DNA from: Aliikangiella coralliicola
GTDB lineage: Bacteria > Pseudomonadota > Gammaproteobacteria > Enterobacterales > Kangiellaceae
Length of the DNA stretch: 64,000 bases
NCBI RefSeq assembly: GCF_007004725.1
Contig: NZ_ML660167.1
Span: forward strand, 248,001 to 312,000
Direction of reading: 5' to 3'
Translations under genes and position numbers: made by a program
In this document: positions 55,618-64,000 of the stretch, one piece after another
Layout: each line of letters begins with the position of its first letter
How positions within the stretch are numbered: position 1 is the stretch's first letter
Notes under the pieces: generated by a model
The model's database searches: none
What the model was told of the DNA's origin: nothing
Seen by the model: the letters and a program-made list of their open reading frames with translations, nothing else

Positions 55618-58600
55618 CTATTGCTCCCAGCGTCCGGTCAGGTTGTAGCGGCCGTTAGCGAATAAATGGAGGTCCCGAATCGCAATTTTGTCGCTGCCAA
55701 TAGTGCGAGTGAAACGGTATTCGAAACGCACTCTTAAGGCGGCAAATTCTGGCGCGTTTCTTGGGTAGACTATGTTGTCATCCATAATTTTTGCTTTAAC
55801 GGTTAAGCCCCAGCCCACAGCGTCGTTTGTGGCGACGTTGCTAATCAAAATATTGCCGAGGCTCTTGCCATTGTATTGCCAGTTAACTTCAAAACCGGCG
55901 CTGATCTGATCGGTTAAGTAGTTTTCGATGTAAGGCCAATCAGTTAATCGAATGACCGTGCCGTCATGGGCCGGCGGCACTGGCGAAGGTGCGGTATCGT
56001 TTGGATGCTTAAAGCCGCGTAATTGATCTAACTCCCAGGTGATATCGCCTTCGTTATTGACCAGTCGCTCCATAACTGCCCCGGCAACAACCGAGGCGAT
56101 AGCGACTGTGGCACCTTCCATTGAGTGAGCCAGTTCACCATTAGTCGGCTGTTGGGTAACGGCTTCAGGAGATGGAATCAACGCTGGCGTATAATCAGCA
56201 TTTGGTCCATTTGTCTGCCCGTTTGGTGGTACGTCAGATTGTTCATGGCCGGCAACGGGTTTCGCTGAAAATGCAGATGCTGTGCCCGGTTGTAATCCTT
56301 GAGGAATTTGTCCTGAATGTAATATCTGGTACTCAAGATGACCACCAGAATTATCTGTCCTACCTTCGTATAAACTGAGGAAGTCTGCGAAACTCAGGGT
56401 AATTTTTCCTTTAGTTCCAGGCCACGGGTCGTACATAAACATGCGCGTATCTGAACCATCAGCGGCGCCATCGCTTTCCATGCCGACTAACACTCGAGCG
56501 TGTCCTCCGCTATTGGGCGAAAAGTTCATATCCACATACAAAGGACCGTTGGATTGCAGTAATTGGCGCCAGGAGTTAATCGAATAGGAAGCCGGTGGCT
56601 CTGCGACCAGGTTCCAGGTGTCGGCCAGAGCTTGTCTTTGTCGGGGCCAGAGGCCATTTTTGTAGGCGTCAATTACCGGCACTTTTGCCGCAATATCACT
56701 ATCGGCAATCGACATTTGGTCGCGCCAGCCGACGACCATTGCGGCGCAGGCCGCCCAACAGGATGCGACACTACTTTGTGGTTGAAATGGCACACCTTGC
56801 CAGTGAATTGCAAAACTACTGTTTAATGCCCGTGAATGACTGGCAGTTCTTGATAAAGCGATTCCCAGGGGCACATCTTCGGCCAACAGGTGACCGACAT
56901 AATCGAGGCGATCACCAAATAGATCAACAATATCATCAGGAGTACTGGTGGATGGACGAACACCTAACGGGACACTGGCTTGCTCATAGGCATCGAATAC
57001 TAGCTCTGAACAATAAGTTGCACCTGCTTGTCCGATTCTTAGTCCTAACCGATCGGCAATCGCGTTTATCAGCATCGATTTGCCGGGATTAAGAATGCTA
57101 TAACCCACATAAGCAACGCCGGCGTAATTATATGGGTTGCCGATGCGAGTTTTAGCGTAGTTAACTATCTGATTTGCTATCGCGGAATTAACCCGAGGAT
57201 CTCGATAAGCCACAGCAATTAGCGCGCCATTGAGTGCTTGTTCTAAACCGACTTCTCGAACGCCATCGCCGACAGCCTCAATGACTTTGCCGTCACCGAC
57301 ATATAACATTGCATGGCTTACTGCTGATAAAGTGCCTAATCTGATGACGTAGGAAACGATGTGTCGAGCCGTTGAGACGATAATATCACCGGGACTTAAC
57401 GCTTCGATACTAATCGACATGCCGCCTTCGCCAGGATCAAGGGGAATCGCCATCGCCCGACTGTGACCATTTTGCTGCTGATTGCGATTGTGGTAATCAC
57501 AGTCTAAGCCTTTCGCCAATGCAAAACTGGTAGTGCGGCCTTCAATCCAGTCAATCTTGTCCGGTGTGATAAAACAACCACCGTTCAAACCATTTGCTGC
57601 TTGCTCACTGTTCACGTGAACTGCAGCAATTAATGCTTCGAGTTGTCCTGATTCATCACTGAGATGGTAAACCGGAGAACCGCTCGCGCCCATCAGCGTT
57701 AAGATGGGATATTCGATAGTTTCGGGGCTACTTTGACTGTCTACGTATCCGCCGTGTAAATGCTGCATATCGGGATCGATAATTTCATTTAACTCTGGAA
57801 CGACTCTTGAACCAGCCGAATAACCACACACCACGATGGGCATTTGTGTGGAAGGTGTCATATGCAGGAATTTAAAGTATTGCCCGTTAGGTGCCGCAAT
57901 TGGCACGTTATCGATCACTGCTAAATCATTCGCCCAATCACCGGAACCAGAATAATTCGGCGCTATTCTCCACGATGATGAGGTGACCGTTGTTTCTGAA
58001 TAGGGTTTATTTGAAGAGCCGTTTCGCGCCGGAATAATCGTCACCGAAGCTTTATTGGCGAGGTTGTGCGCACAGGTGAGAATGCGGTTAGAACCAATAT
58101 AAAAACCGGTGCCTTGAAACAGGCGACCATCACTGGTTCTCATCAATAACTGGCAAATCGCCGAGTGAGGAAACATCTGTGTGTTAGGAACACCGGCAAA
58201 CCATTCTTCCCGCTCCAGACTGAAGGCATTGTTTTGGCTCATCAATGCGCTTGATGGGTCACTTGGATCATAAAAGGGTCTGATTAATTCCAGCGGCTGA
58301 CTGGTAGCGCCTGGCTGTAGCGGTTGTGAATGGCCGTTATTTGCTCTGTCGCCATCTGTACCGTTATCGGGTGTAGCACCCGGCTGAGTTAGCGTATTTT
58401 GCGCTGGATTACTGGCACTGTTGTCTATTGGCTGGCCGTCAGGTGACTGTCCATTGGTTTGTGGTCGATTGGTTTGTGGTCCATTGGTTTGTCCATTATT
58501 CTGGCTTCCATTGGCCTGGTCGGCGGCACCATTGTTGGTCTCTTCAACCACCGGTAGAGGACCGAAACCATCATCGTAATCGAGCGGCGGACTGGCTTGT

Positions 58601-59142
58601 CCATTAGTGTCGGTAGCTTGACCATTGTTGCCTACCGTTGGCGTTGTTGCCACGTTACTGTCATTAGCGGCAGCCGGCAAAGCATCACCGCCCCACTCTA
58701 AACTGGGGTTACCGTTGGCGACGTTGTTGACGTAACCAGGCGGCGTGAAATTATTAACTACGCGTTGTAAACCTCGGCCAGAAAGACCGCTGATACTGAC
58801 ATACATACTGCCGTTTGACGGTGTCTGTACAAAGTCTGGTTTGCCGTGGGAATTATCAGAATAGGTGGCTAACCCGAAATAAAGTCGTTGTTTGCCAATA
58901 AAATTTGAGAGCACATGAGGGGGCAGCAAGTAAACCGCTTCCCCCCTCGGGGCTCTGATCGCTCCGACTGCGCGACTGGAGTAAAAATTATTGCGGTTTC
59001 TTTGGTTACGATTTTGCGGATGAAACAAAGCAGGATCTGTAGTAACCCCCACTTCGAACAAAGGACTCTCGGTTTGGATATTAAAACCGAGAACACTGAA
59101 CCGATCATCAATTGAATCTCGGTTGGCTCGAATTTGCGGCAT
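55618..59142 (-). CDS. Multi-peptidase protein: trypsin-like, YiiX/NlpC-like and papain-like domains, 1174 aa
   Basis: N-terminal domain (residues 1-140, with NFYSSRAVGAIRAPRGEAVY). A Gln/Asn/Gly-rich linker follows to about 285. A trypsin-like domain comes next with His359 (TCAHNL), Asp406 (NDLAVI) and Ser487 (GASGSP). A YiiX/NlpC-type domain has His610 (VSHAMLYVGDG) and Cys711 (TYCSELVF). A papain-like domain has Cys795 (SCWAACAAM), His881 (GGHARVLVG) and Asp905 (YDPWPG). A C-terminal beta-rich domain of unknown type ends in GRYNLTGRWEQ. All three catalytic sets appear complete. There is no signal peptide. The ATG at 59142 has AGGAGGAG upstream and is preferred to 59157. Such a chain of proteases in one polypeptide suggests ordered activation, but substrates are unknown. 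Confidence 0.88.
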   Translation of the reverse strand: MPQIRANRDSIDDRFSVLGFNIQTESPLFEVGVTTDPALFHPQNRNQRNRNNFYSSRAVGAIRAPRGEAVYLLPPHVLSNFIGKQRLYFGLATYSDNSHGKPDFVQTPSNGSMYVSISGLSGRGLQRVVNNFTPPGYVNNVANGNPSLEWGGDALPAAANDSNVATTPTVGNNGQATDTNGQASPPLDYDDGFGPLPVVEETNNGAADQANGSQNNGQTNGPQTNRPQTNGQSPDGQPIDNSASNPAQNTLTQPGATPDNGTDGDRANNGHSQPLQPGATSQPLELIRPFYDPSDPSSALMSQNNAFSLEREEWFAGVPNTQMFPHSAICQLLMRTSDGRLFQGTGFYIGSNRILTCAHNLANKASVTIIPARNGSSNKPYSETTVTSSSWRIAPNYSGSGDWANDLAVIDNVPIAAPNGQYFKFLHMTPSTQMPIVVCGYSAGSRVVPELNEIIDPDMQHLHGGYVDSQSSPETIEYPILTLMGASGSPVYHLSDESGQLEALIAAVHVNSEQAANGLNGGCFITPDKIDWIEGRTTSFALAKGLDCDYHNRNQQQNGHSRAMAIPLDPGEGGMSISIEALSPGDIIVSTARHIVSYVIRLGTLSAVSHAMLYVGDGKVIEAVGDGVREVGLEQALNGALIAVAYRDPRVNSAIANQIVNYAKTRIGNPYNYAGVAYVGYSILNPGKSMLINAIADRLGLRIGQAGATYCSELVFDAYEQASVPLGVRPSTSTPDDIVDLFGDRLDYVGHLLAEDVPLGIALSRTASHSRALNSSFAIHWQGVPFQPQSSVASCWAACAAMVVGWRDQMSIADSDIAAKVPVIDAYKNGLWPRQRQALADTWNLVAEPPASYSINSWRQLLQSNGPLYVDMNFSPNSGGHARVLVGMESDGAADGSDTRMFMYDPWPGTKGKITLSFADFLSLYEGRTDNSGGHLEYQILHSGQIPQGLQPGTASAFSAKPVAGHEQSDVPPNGQTNGPNADYTPALIPSPEAVTQQPTNGELAHSMEGATVAIASVVAGAVMERLVNNEGDITWELDQLRGFKHPNDTAPSPVPPAHDGTVIRLTDWPYIENYLTDQISAGFEVNWQYNGKSLGNILISNVATNDAVGWGLTVKAKIMDDNIVYPRNAPEFAALRVRFEYRFTRTIGSDKIAIRDLHLFANGRYNLTGRWEQ

Positions 59143-59156
59143 AACTCCTCCTACCA

Positions 59157-59504
59157 TTATTTGGGCTTGGTTTTCGGCGCTTTTGCGGTGACATTGTTGT
59201 CAAGTCGTTGACCGTTAGTTTGGGGATCAATGGAGGACTCATTCATCAGATCCCAGAAATTCGCCAGAGATTCAATCCCGAGCGCCTCAATATAAGGTTT
59301 CATAAAAGTCTGAATGCACCTTAAATCCTGAAAGTAAGTTTTCTCACCGGACTGAACTTGCTCGATTGAACCTCGCCAATCCACCTGCTCTTTCGCTGTA
59401 TTTCCCCCTTCACGCCATATTCGGACAATAAAGGAAGTGGACTTTTCATCGCTCAATGTCATTTCGCTGTTCTCACTGTTAGCTTCAGTATCAATCAGCG
59501 TCAT
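59157..59504 (-). CDS. Small conserved-looking hypothetical protein, first gene of the operon, 115 aa
   Basis: The core reads SFIVRIWREGGNTAKEQVDW followed by RGSIEQVQSGEKTYFQDL. The FxVRIWxE...WRGxIExVQSGExxYFxDL pattern is one I associate with short proteins or domains of unknown function in several bacterial phyla, often beside signalling or protease genes. The flanks are polar and disordered. The ATG at 59504 is chosen over a GTG one codon earlier; neither has a clear ribosome-binding site. Its TAA overlaps the alternative start of the next gene. Confidence 0.6.
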   Translation of the reverse strand: MTLIDTEANSENSEMTLSDEKSTSFIVRIWREGGNTAKEQVDWRGSIEQVQSGEKTYFQDLRCIQTFMKPYIEALGIESLANFWDLMNESSIDPQTNGQRLDNNVTAKAPKTKPK

Positions 59505-59620
59505 CACTGCGGCGTCACATGGTTATCACCGCGTTATCACACGAGAAAATTGTCTGGTGATTGGTTAGTGATGTTGATGAAATTGAAGCGCCGAAAGAGA
59601 TGGTGTGATTTAGGTTTGGC

Positions 59621-59747
59621 TCCCTCTCCCCCAGGGTGGTACGGCATTCCGGGAGGGTTGGGGAGAGGGAAATTTGCACAAGTTGAGGCTTACTTTAGAC
59701 CGAAAAGCCCTCACCTCTCCCTAGCCCTCTCCTCAAGGAGAGGGGAC
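59621..59747. repeat. Paired GC-rich inverted elements (REP/MITE-like) upstream of the operon
   Basis: Two palindromic units lie between the regulator gene and the operon. The first (59621-59670) pairs CCCTCTCCCCCAGG with a later GGGGAGAGGG; the second (59707-59747) pairs CCTAGCCCTCTCC with GGAGAGGGG. The CCCTCTCC...GGAGAGGG theme is a widespread intergenic repeat of Gammaproteobacteria. The rest of the 370-bp gap (59505-59877) has no gene and should contain the operon promoter. Confidence 0.7.
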
Positions 59748-59877
59748 AAAAACAGGTACGGTTATTTCAAGGACATCACTTTAAAGGAAAAAAGGGAGGT
59801 AATATTGGCTAGTAAACCAAGGCTAAAAATAACTTTAATAATCTTATATTTCAATGGTATAAAGATTAAAATTAAAG

Positions 59878-60864
59878 CTATTTATTAAAGTGTTTAATCG
59901 TTTTCCTAAGCCGCTCATCCGCCAGCGCAATATGCTTTCGTGCCTGATTAATGAGTTTGCCTGGTGATGAATCTGTTGAAGGCCCGACAGTATCAACAGG
60001 AAACTGATCGGTTAGTTCTGGTGGTAATTGTTCGAGTACATTGAATGTTTCAATTGGCAGCTCATCAGATTCGGTTTTTAACTTATGTTCGGGATGTAAC
60101 GCGTGTTCAGCAATTTGATGGTAAAGCTGCATTGTTTGCCGCATGGGTGGAATGGCCAATTCTTTACGCAATAAATTACGGCATTCCTCAAACTGTCGTA
60201 ATGCCATTGCCCTTTGTCCGCTCAGCTCATAAAGTTCCATCAACTCTCGATGGACGTCTTCTCGCAAGGGTTCATTATCGAGAATAAGTTGAGCATATCG
60301 AATACTCGAACGGTAATCTTTCTGAAAGCGATAATACTCGATTAATTTCCGCAGCACGTTGAAATACACGCGCCTGATTTTCTCTCTTTCTCGCAATGCC
60401 CACTCTGCAGTGAAGTTGCCGAGAATATCAGCGCTATATAACTCTACCGATTCACACAATGAATTGACCTGTGTTTGAGTGAGCTTGTCCACTCGATTAG
60501 TCGTTGACTGGCATGCTTTACGTTTAAATTCCTCGATATCCAGGTAAACGTCGGCTTCTTTGCGAAAGCAGAGAAAGCCTCTGCAGTCCCGACGGAAAAG
60601 CTCGCCGGCGCGATAATATTTTTTCTCGATTTTTTTTCTCAGTCGCCACAAGGTTGTGTTAAAAGCCCCTTGCGAGACCTCTTTGCCATAGTTATCTTCC
60701 CAAATTTCGGAAACCAGTTCATCACGGCTAAAATATCGGCCGCGAAATAAAGATAGAAAAGCTAAAATATCGCCCACTTTGGTGGTTAAAGTTAACGGGT
60801 TGATATTTCCATCAGGCATAGCATGTTGCACCGACAAAGATCCAAACAATTGAATATGAATCAT
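59878..60864 (-). CDS. BTAD-domain (SARP-like) transcriptional regulator, 328 aa
   Basis: An OmpR-type winged helix occupies residues 1-100 (IHIQLFGSLSVQ; RGRYFSRDELVSEIWEDNYG; GAFNTTLWRLRKKIEKKYYR). A BTAD helical domain follows at about 105-255 (RVYFNVLRKLIEYYRFQKDY; LREDVHRELMELYELSGQRA; LRQFEECRNLLRKELAIPP). This is the SARP/DnrI-AfsR layout, common in Actinobacteria and less so in Gammaproteobacteria, where it usually activates a nearby cluster. It lacks the ATPase domain of AfsR. It lies just upstream of, and on the same strand as, the multi-protease operon, so it is the natural candidate for its regulator. Confidence 0.88.
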   Translation of the reverse strand: MIHIQLFGSLSVQHAMPDGNINPLTLTTKVGDILAFLSLFRGRYFSRDELVSEIWEDNYGKEVSQGAFNTTLWRLRKKIEKKYYRAGELFRRDCRGFLCFRKEADVYLDIEEFKRKACQSTTNRVDKLTQTQVNSLCESVELYSADILGNFTAEWALREREKIRRVYFNVLRKLIEYYRFQKDYRSSIRYAQLILDNEPLREDVHRELMELYELSGQRAMALRQFEECRNLLRKELAIPPMRQTMQLYHQIAEHALHPEHKLKTESDELPIETFNVLEQLPPELTDQFPVDTVGPSTDSSPGKLINQARKHIALADERLRKTIKHFNK

Positions 60865-61360
60865 TAAACCAATCCATTGATTCGAGCGCTTGCTGATTGT
60901 GTTGTTGCTATTGTTTAGCGAGTCGCAGTTTTAAACTACATAAGCCCCATTACGCGCGCCGGAAATTGTCACCGGATAGCTAACCAAGTAATAAGCTGCA
61001 TTTTCATGATTGGCGAAGGGAATTAGAGTCCGTTTTTTATTATTGCAATCTAACGGAATAAATTTATATAGTCGTCAATTTTTTTTATGTCAAGTAGGGA
61101 AAATGCTGACAGGCTTTTAAGCAGGACAGTTTTTTTATCTGTATTAACGACTTAGAAACTATTGTTAATTAACTTTCAATTTTAAAATAAACTACCATTT
61201 TCTCACATCGAGATAATTGTCGGCGACTTGTTGCACAGGTTAACCAATTCCAATATTCGATTAATACAGCATCGCAGGAATGTCATCAGGCACCAGGTAC
61301 AACGATTAGCTCACCACACCCATGGCGAGAGTGAGGAATATTGACAGAAAATGAGCTTTG
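60865..61360. other. Intergenic region, nothing identified
   Basis: About 500 AT-rich bases between the regulator gene and the N-hydroxylase gene, both on the minus strand. It should contain the regulator's promoter. I see no gene, no RNA and no convincing terminator. Confidence 0.4.
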
Positions 61361-62611
61361 TTAAAAATTAATCAGCGCTTCCCTACTCATTTTAAATAAC
61401 TCTTCTCCAAACAAAGAGTTCGCTATAACGCTCGCTCGCCATGCCGCCAAACTGATATTAGGGTCACTCACGCCGTGGGTGTGCTTCGCGCCGTTTTGCA
61501 CATAAATTTTATTCGTAGCGCTATGACGCCAGTTGATCGAATAATCCTCGCATATCTCCGGCTCGTTTAGCTCTGAATGATTCGCCGATACATTCGATAG
61601 TAAGCTTTGATAACGGGTGGTGTATCCTGTCGCAAAAATTAAGTCGTCGACAATATACTCTGAGACTTCGGAAGTTAGCTGGCATTTTACAAAGATCTTA
61701 TAACCTTCGTTAAGTTCTTCAACTTCGATCAAGCGAGAGCTGACTTTAACGTTGTAATTAGTATCTACGCCCAGAAAGTATTTGTTTTCAAAAAGCTCAT
61801 TGTAAATCGCATCAGATAAGGATTGCGTGACGCCATCACTGGTGTAAAGAAATTCGCGGTTAAGCTTTTCTTTTTTTTCGGCAGGTAAGGTATAAAACTT
61901 CGCAATGTATTCAGGCGTATAAATTTCATTTGAAAAACAAGAGTCTTCTAGCGGTGCGATATGCGATCGGCCAGAAAACCACGAAATAGATTCAGGTTGG
62001 TCGTTGCTGATAATATCGTAAAAAATTTCAGCGCCACTTTGGCCGCCGCCGATAATAGCGACCTTTCTACCATCATATTTTTTTTTGTATTTCATGTGGG
62101 CCGCAGAATGATGATAGCTGGAAATATTTTTGGGCTCAGCGCATGCTGGAAATTTGAGTTTAATCCCGCACCCCAGCACCAAGTGTTTACTACGCAAATA
62201 TCGACCTTTATCAGTCTCTACAAAAAATTGATTATCTTCATAGTTGATACTAGTTACATCAACAGAATATTGAATACTCTTGATGCCGTTGGCAGCCCAT
62301 TTAAGATATTCACTGAACTGCTTTCTTGTTGTCGCGTGTCCTTTGCGGTTAAAGAATTGGTAGAGAATACCTCGCTCTTGTAGGTAGTTTAAAAAGCTAA
62401 ATCGATTCGTCGGCTCAACTGGAGTGACGATATCTTTTATTGGATCGGTTTGCATTTCTGTTTTTGGCAGCATCATATCGCCATGCCATGAAAACTGACT
62501 CTTCTTATCTAAAAAAACATAGTTGCTATGTCCTTTATCCTCCAGTAAAGCAGCCAGACTTAAATTAAAGACACCAGCCCCTACACCGATAAATTCGTAT
62601 AGTTCTTCCAT
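61361..62611 (-). CDS. L-lysine N6-/L-ornithine N5-monooxygenase, 416 aa
   Basis: The FAD site GVGAGVFNLSLAALL opens the protein, followed by FSWHGDMMLPKTEMQTDPIK with the MQT substrate-side motif. The second dinucleotide motif VAIIGGGQSGAEIFYDI (NADPH) lies near 185, and DDLIFATGYTTR with ATGY near 325. These are the ordered signatures of the IucD/PvdA/SidA N-hydroxylating monooxygenases, which make hydroxamate precursors for siderophores from Lys or Orn. Length fits. The ATG at 62611 has GGAG seven nt upstream; the frame to 62623 starts with TTG. No clear Fur box was found upstream. Confidence 0.9.
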   Translation of the reverse strand: MEELYEFIGVGAGVFNLSLAALLEDKGHSNYVFLDKKSQFSWHGDMMLPKTEMQTDPIKDIVTPVEPTNRFSFLNYLQERGILYQFFNRKGHATTRKQFSEYLKWAANGIKSIQYSVDVTSINYEDNQFFVETDKGRYLRSKHLVLGCGIKLKFPACAEPKNISSYHHSAAHMKYKKKYDGRKVAIIGGGQSGAEIFYDIISNDQPESISWFSGRSHIAPLEDSCFSNEIYTPEYIAKFYTLPAEKKEKLNREFLYTSDGVTQSLSDAIYNELFENKYFLGVDTNYNVKVSSRLIEVEELNEGYKIFVKCQLTSEVSEYIVDDLIFATGYTTRYQSLLSNVSANHSELNEPEICEDYSINWRHSATNKIYVQNGAKHTHGVSDPNISLAAWRASVIANSLFGEELFKMSREALINF

Positions 62612-63787
62612 ATAATACTCCAATTATTTTTGTTATGAACTCGACTACCAATACCCTTAAAATATTATTAATATCCAATGTTTAAGTTTAGTTCCGTACA
62701 ATCAAGCTCCATTATTCCTCTCATACGGAAAAGTTTCTGGCGCGCTAGCCCACTCAACAAACCTGGTTTATTGAATAAATAAAATGCTACAACTCATTAT
62801 TTCCTGACAAGTCATAGCCGAACACCTTTTCATGTTCGAGGATAAAGATTAATTATTACTTTTGTCTGAAATTAACTTGACTGTCTTTTTTTCGGTTCGT
62901 TCAACAATCTTTTTATCAACTGAAATCTTTTTATCAACCAAATATTTATAAATCTATTTGTGAGATTTTAATCAACCAAAACAACAAACACTCACTCCTT
63001 CCTATCCTTGCATATTGAATTACCTTGATATTTTCCTTGTCCTCTACTCCCTCCTCCCAAAAAAAATTATAAACGCCAACTTGAATATCGAAATAAGAAA
63101 TATTATTGGACAACCTTTAAATCGTCAACGATTTTTATCACATATACAGATAATTAAAGCGCTCGAAAATTAAGCGGTGTAGAAAAAAACAAATTCATAA
63201 AACTGTCACGTAAAGCTTTCTTGTCCAAGAGTAAAAACAAAAAGCGAACAAAACCATTATCAAAAATCTAGAAAGCCCGTAAGGTTCGGCGTTAGTCCAC
63301 CTTTGTTTTTTTTACCTCTATTCAGCTATCGATTAATGACATAACAATTTCATAACGCACTAGCTAGCCAATCTTGCTTATCAAATTTTATGATAGAGTT
63401 TTGAAGCATAGGTTCCTCTCTTGCCAATATTGCAAACCAGAAATAATTAAAGAAACATCTCTCAAAGAGAACTCTTGAATTGTTTTATCGATTCTGTGGA
63501 GATAGAGGCCTGAGAAGGTGTGCTTTCTGTTTCAAACAGCATGACAGATAACCAGGGCGAGATAATTTCCAATTAACATTAGTCACTCCATTCAAGTTCA
63601 GCGCGCTTGCTAATCATTCCTTTTCAAATGATTCTCTCGCCAATTGCTCGCAAAAAAAATCCTGCATGACTTTTACTTTTAAACTTTCAGTTTCTGATTT
63701 AGTAAAGCTTACTTCGAATTCTACTTGACAGGCTTCGGGCTGCCTGTCTAATGTAACAAAAATTTTCCAACAGGAAGGATGAAAATA
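62612..63787. other. Divergent intergenic region, 1.18 kb, no gene found
   Basis: AT-rich sequence between the N-hydroxylase gene (minus) and the arginase-family gene (plus). It holds the promoters of both units and one hairpin at 63727-63748. No open frame with a ribosome-binding site and no RNA gene can be supported. Confidence 0.45.
63727..63748 (+). promoter_or_regulatory. Leader hairpin before the arginase-family gene
   Basis: GACAGGC and GCCTGTC form a perfect 7-bp stem around TTCGGGCT. It ends 40 nt before the start codon, in the expected 5' leader. It could be an mRNA structure, an operator or part of an attenuator. There is no T-run directly after it. Confidence 0.35.
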
Positions 63788-64000
63788 ATGAAAAAAAAAT
63801 TCAAAAAAATGTTATTGGTAGAGTGTGATTTAGGTGGGCCAGAAGCTGGTGCGGCTTTAGGGCCAAACGCACTGTATTCTCTATTGGGCGAGAATGCAGA
63901 GTTGGTTGATGTCATTCGTTGTGCAGAAATATCCGATTGCCACAATACGACACCACAAGCACACAACCTGAAAGAAATTAACGATTGTCTCTATCAAATA
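63788..64000 (+). CDS. Arginase/agmatinase (ureohydrolase) family protein, 5' end only
   Basis: The frame runs off the window end. The first 71 codons read LLVECDLGGPEAGAALGPNA followed by LYSLLG, a typical start of ureohydrolase-fold enzymes (a strand, then GxxxGxxxGPxAL). The metal-binding motifs (GGDHS, DAHxD) would lie beyond the edge. ATG at 63788 has AGGAAGG about nine nt upstream; a second in-frame ATG at 63779 is too close to it. It is divergent from the N-hydroxylase gene, so a link to siderophore or guanidino-compound metabolism is possible. Confidence 0.75.
   Translation, partial: MKKKFKKMLLVECDLGGPEAGAALGPNALYSLLGENAELVDVIRCAEISDCHNTTPQAHNLKEINDCLYQI

Noticed and set aside
62612-62800. 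Fur box upstream of the N-hydroxylase gene
   Set aside because: AT-rich palindromic pieces are present, but no stretch matches the 19-bp Fur consensus well enough.

Overview
The window looks like a chromosomal segment from a Gammaproteobacterium of moderate to low GC content. The support is a napEDABC periplasmic nitrate reductase operon with an FNR-type box, a GltS symporter, an LpxR-like outer-membrane protein, a UspE-like tandem stress protein, and Gram-negative export signals. I cannot name the genus from sequence alone. Two accessory blocks dominate: a giant Tc-toxin-like locus and a long multi-protease operon. A decayed, cassette-like region lies at the left end.

Layout. (1) 1-8489: the 3' end of an SDR-type epimerase gene, then an AT-rich, gene-poor stretch. 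It holds a truncated tyrosine-recombinase gene, a partial duplication of a neighbouring gene, small orphan genes (DUF2513-like, a start-less DUF7694-like fragment, membrane-anchored unknowns), a GNAT gene preceded by an integron attC-like site, and a large secreted unknown. (2) 8490-11694: an ECF sigma factor and a Ser/Thr kinase with TPRs, joined by a 13-nt tandem repeat. (3) 11963-31822: a Tc-toxin A-like locus with a short secreted peptide, a 145-aa helical protein, a 4834-aa TcA-like protein with about 33 hemopexin-type repeats, a protein with five internal repeats, and an 853-aa unknown. No TcB or TcC gene is visible. A GNAT gene sits inside on the other strand. (4) 31973-43496: core-like metabolism and envelope genes: MscS-family channel, truncated hemoglobin, Usp, napEDABC, LpxR-like protein, GltS, K+ channel and a periplasmic Spy-like protein. 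(5) 43665-60864: about 12 tightly packed minus-strand genes, many overlapping by 1-13 nt, with a BTAD/SARP-like regulator upstream. (6) 61361-end: a lysine/ornithine N-hydroxylase gene and the start of an arginase-family gene, probably the edge of a siderophore or other natural-product cluster.

The operon in (5) is the best candidate for an undescribed system. It encodes a subtilase, a 1174-aa protein that strings together trypsin-like, YiiX/NlpC-like and papain-like peptidase domains, four paralogous proteins of an unrecognised family sharing three conserved blocks, a protein whose N-terminus recalls trypsin-co-occurring (trypco2-like) domains, and several unrecognised proteins. No member has an obvious signal peptide. 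I infer a co-translated proteolytic effector or conflict module. The parts are read from the sequence, but the function is not known.

Functional links elsewhere: the sigma/kinase pair lies directly upstream of the toxin locus on the same strand and may control it. The truncated hemoglobin, Usp and nap genes form a low-oxygen/nitrate neighbourhood, with an FNR box and a well-spaced sigma-70 promoter in front of napE.
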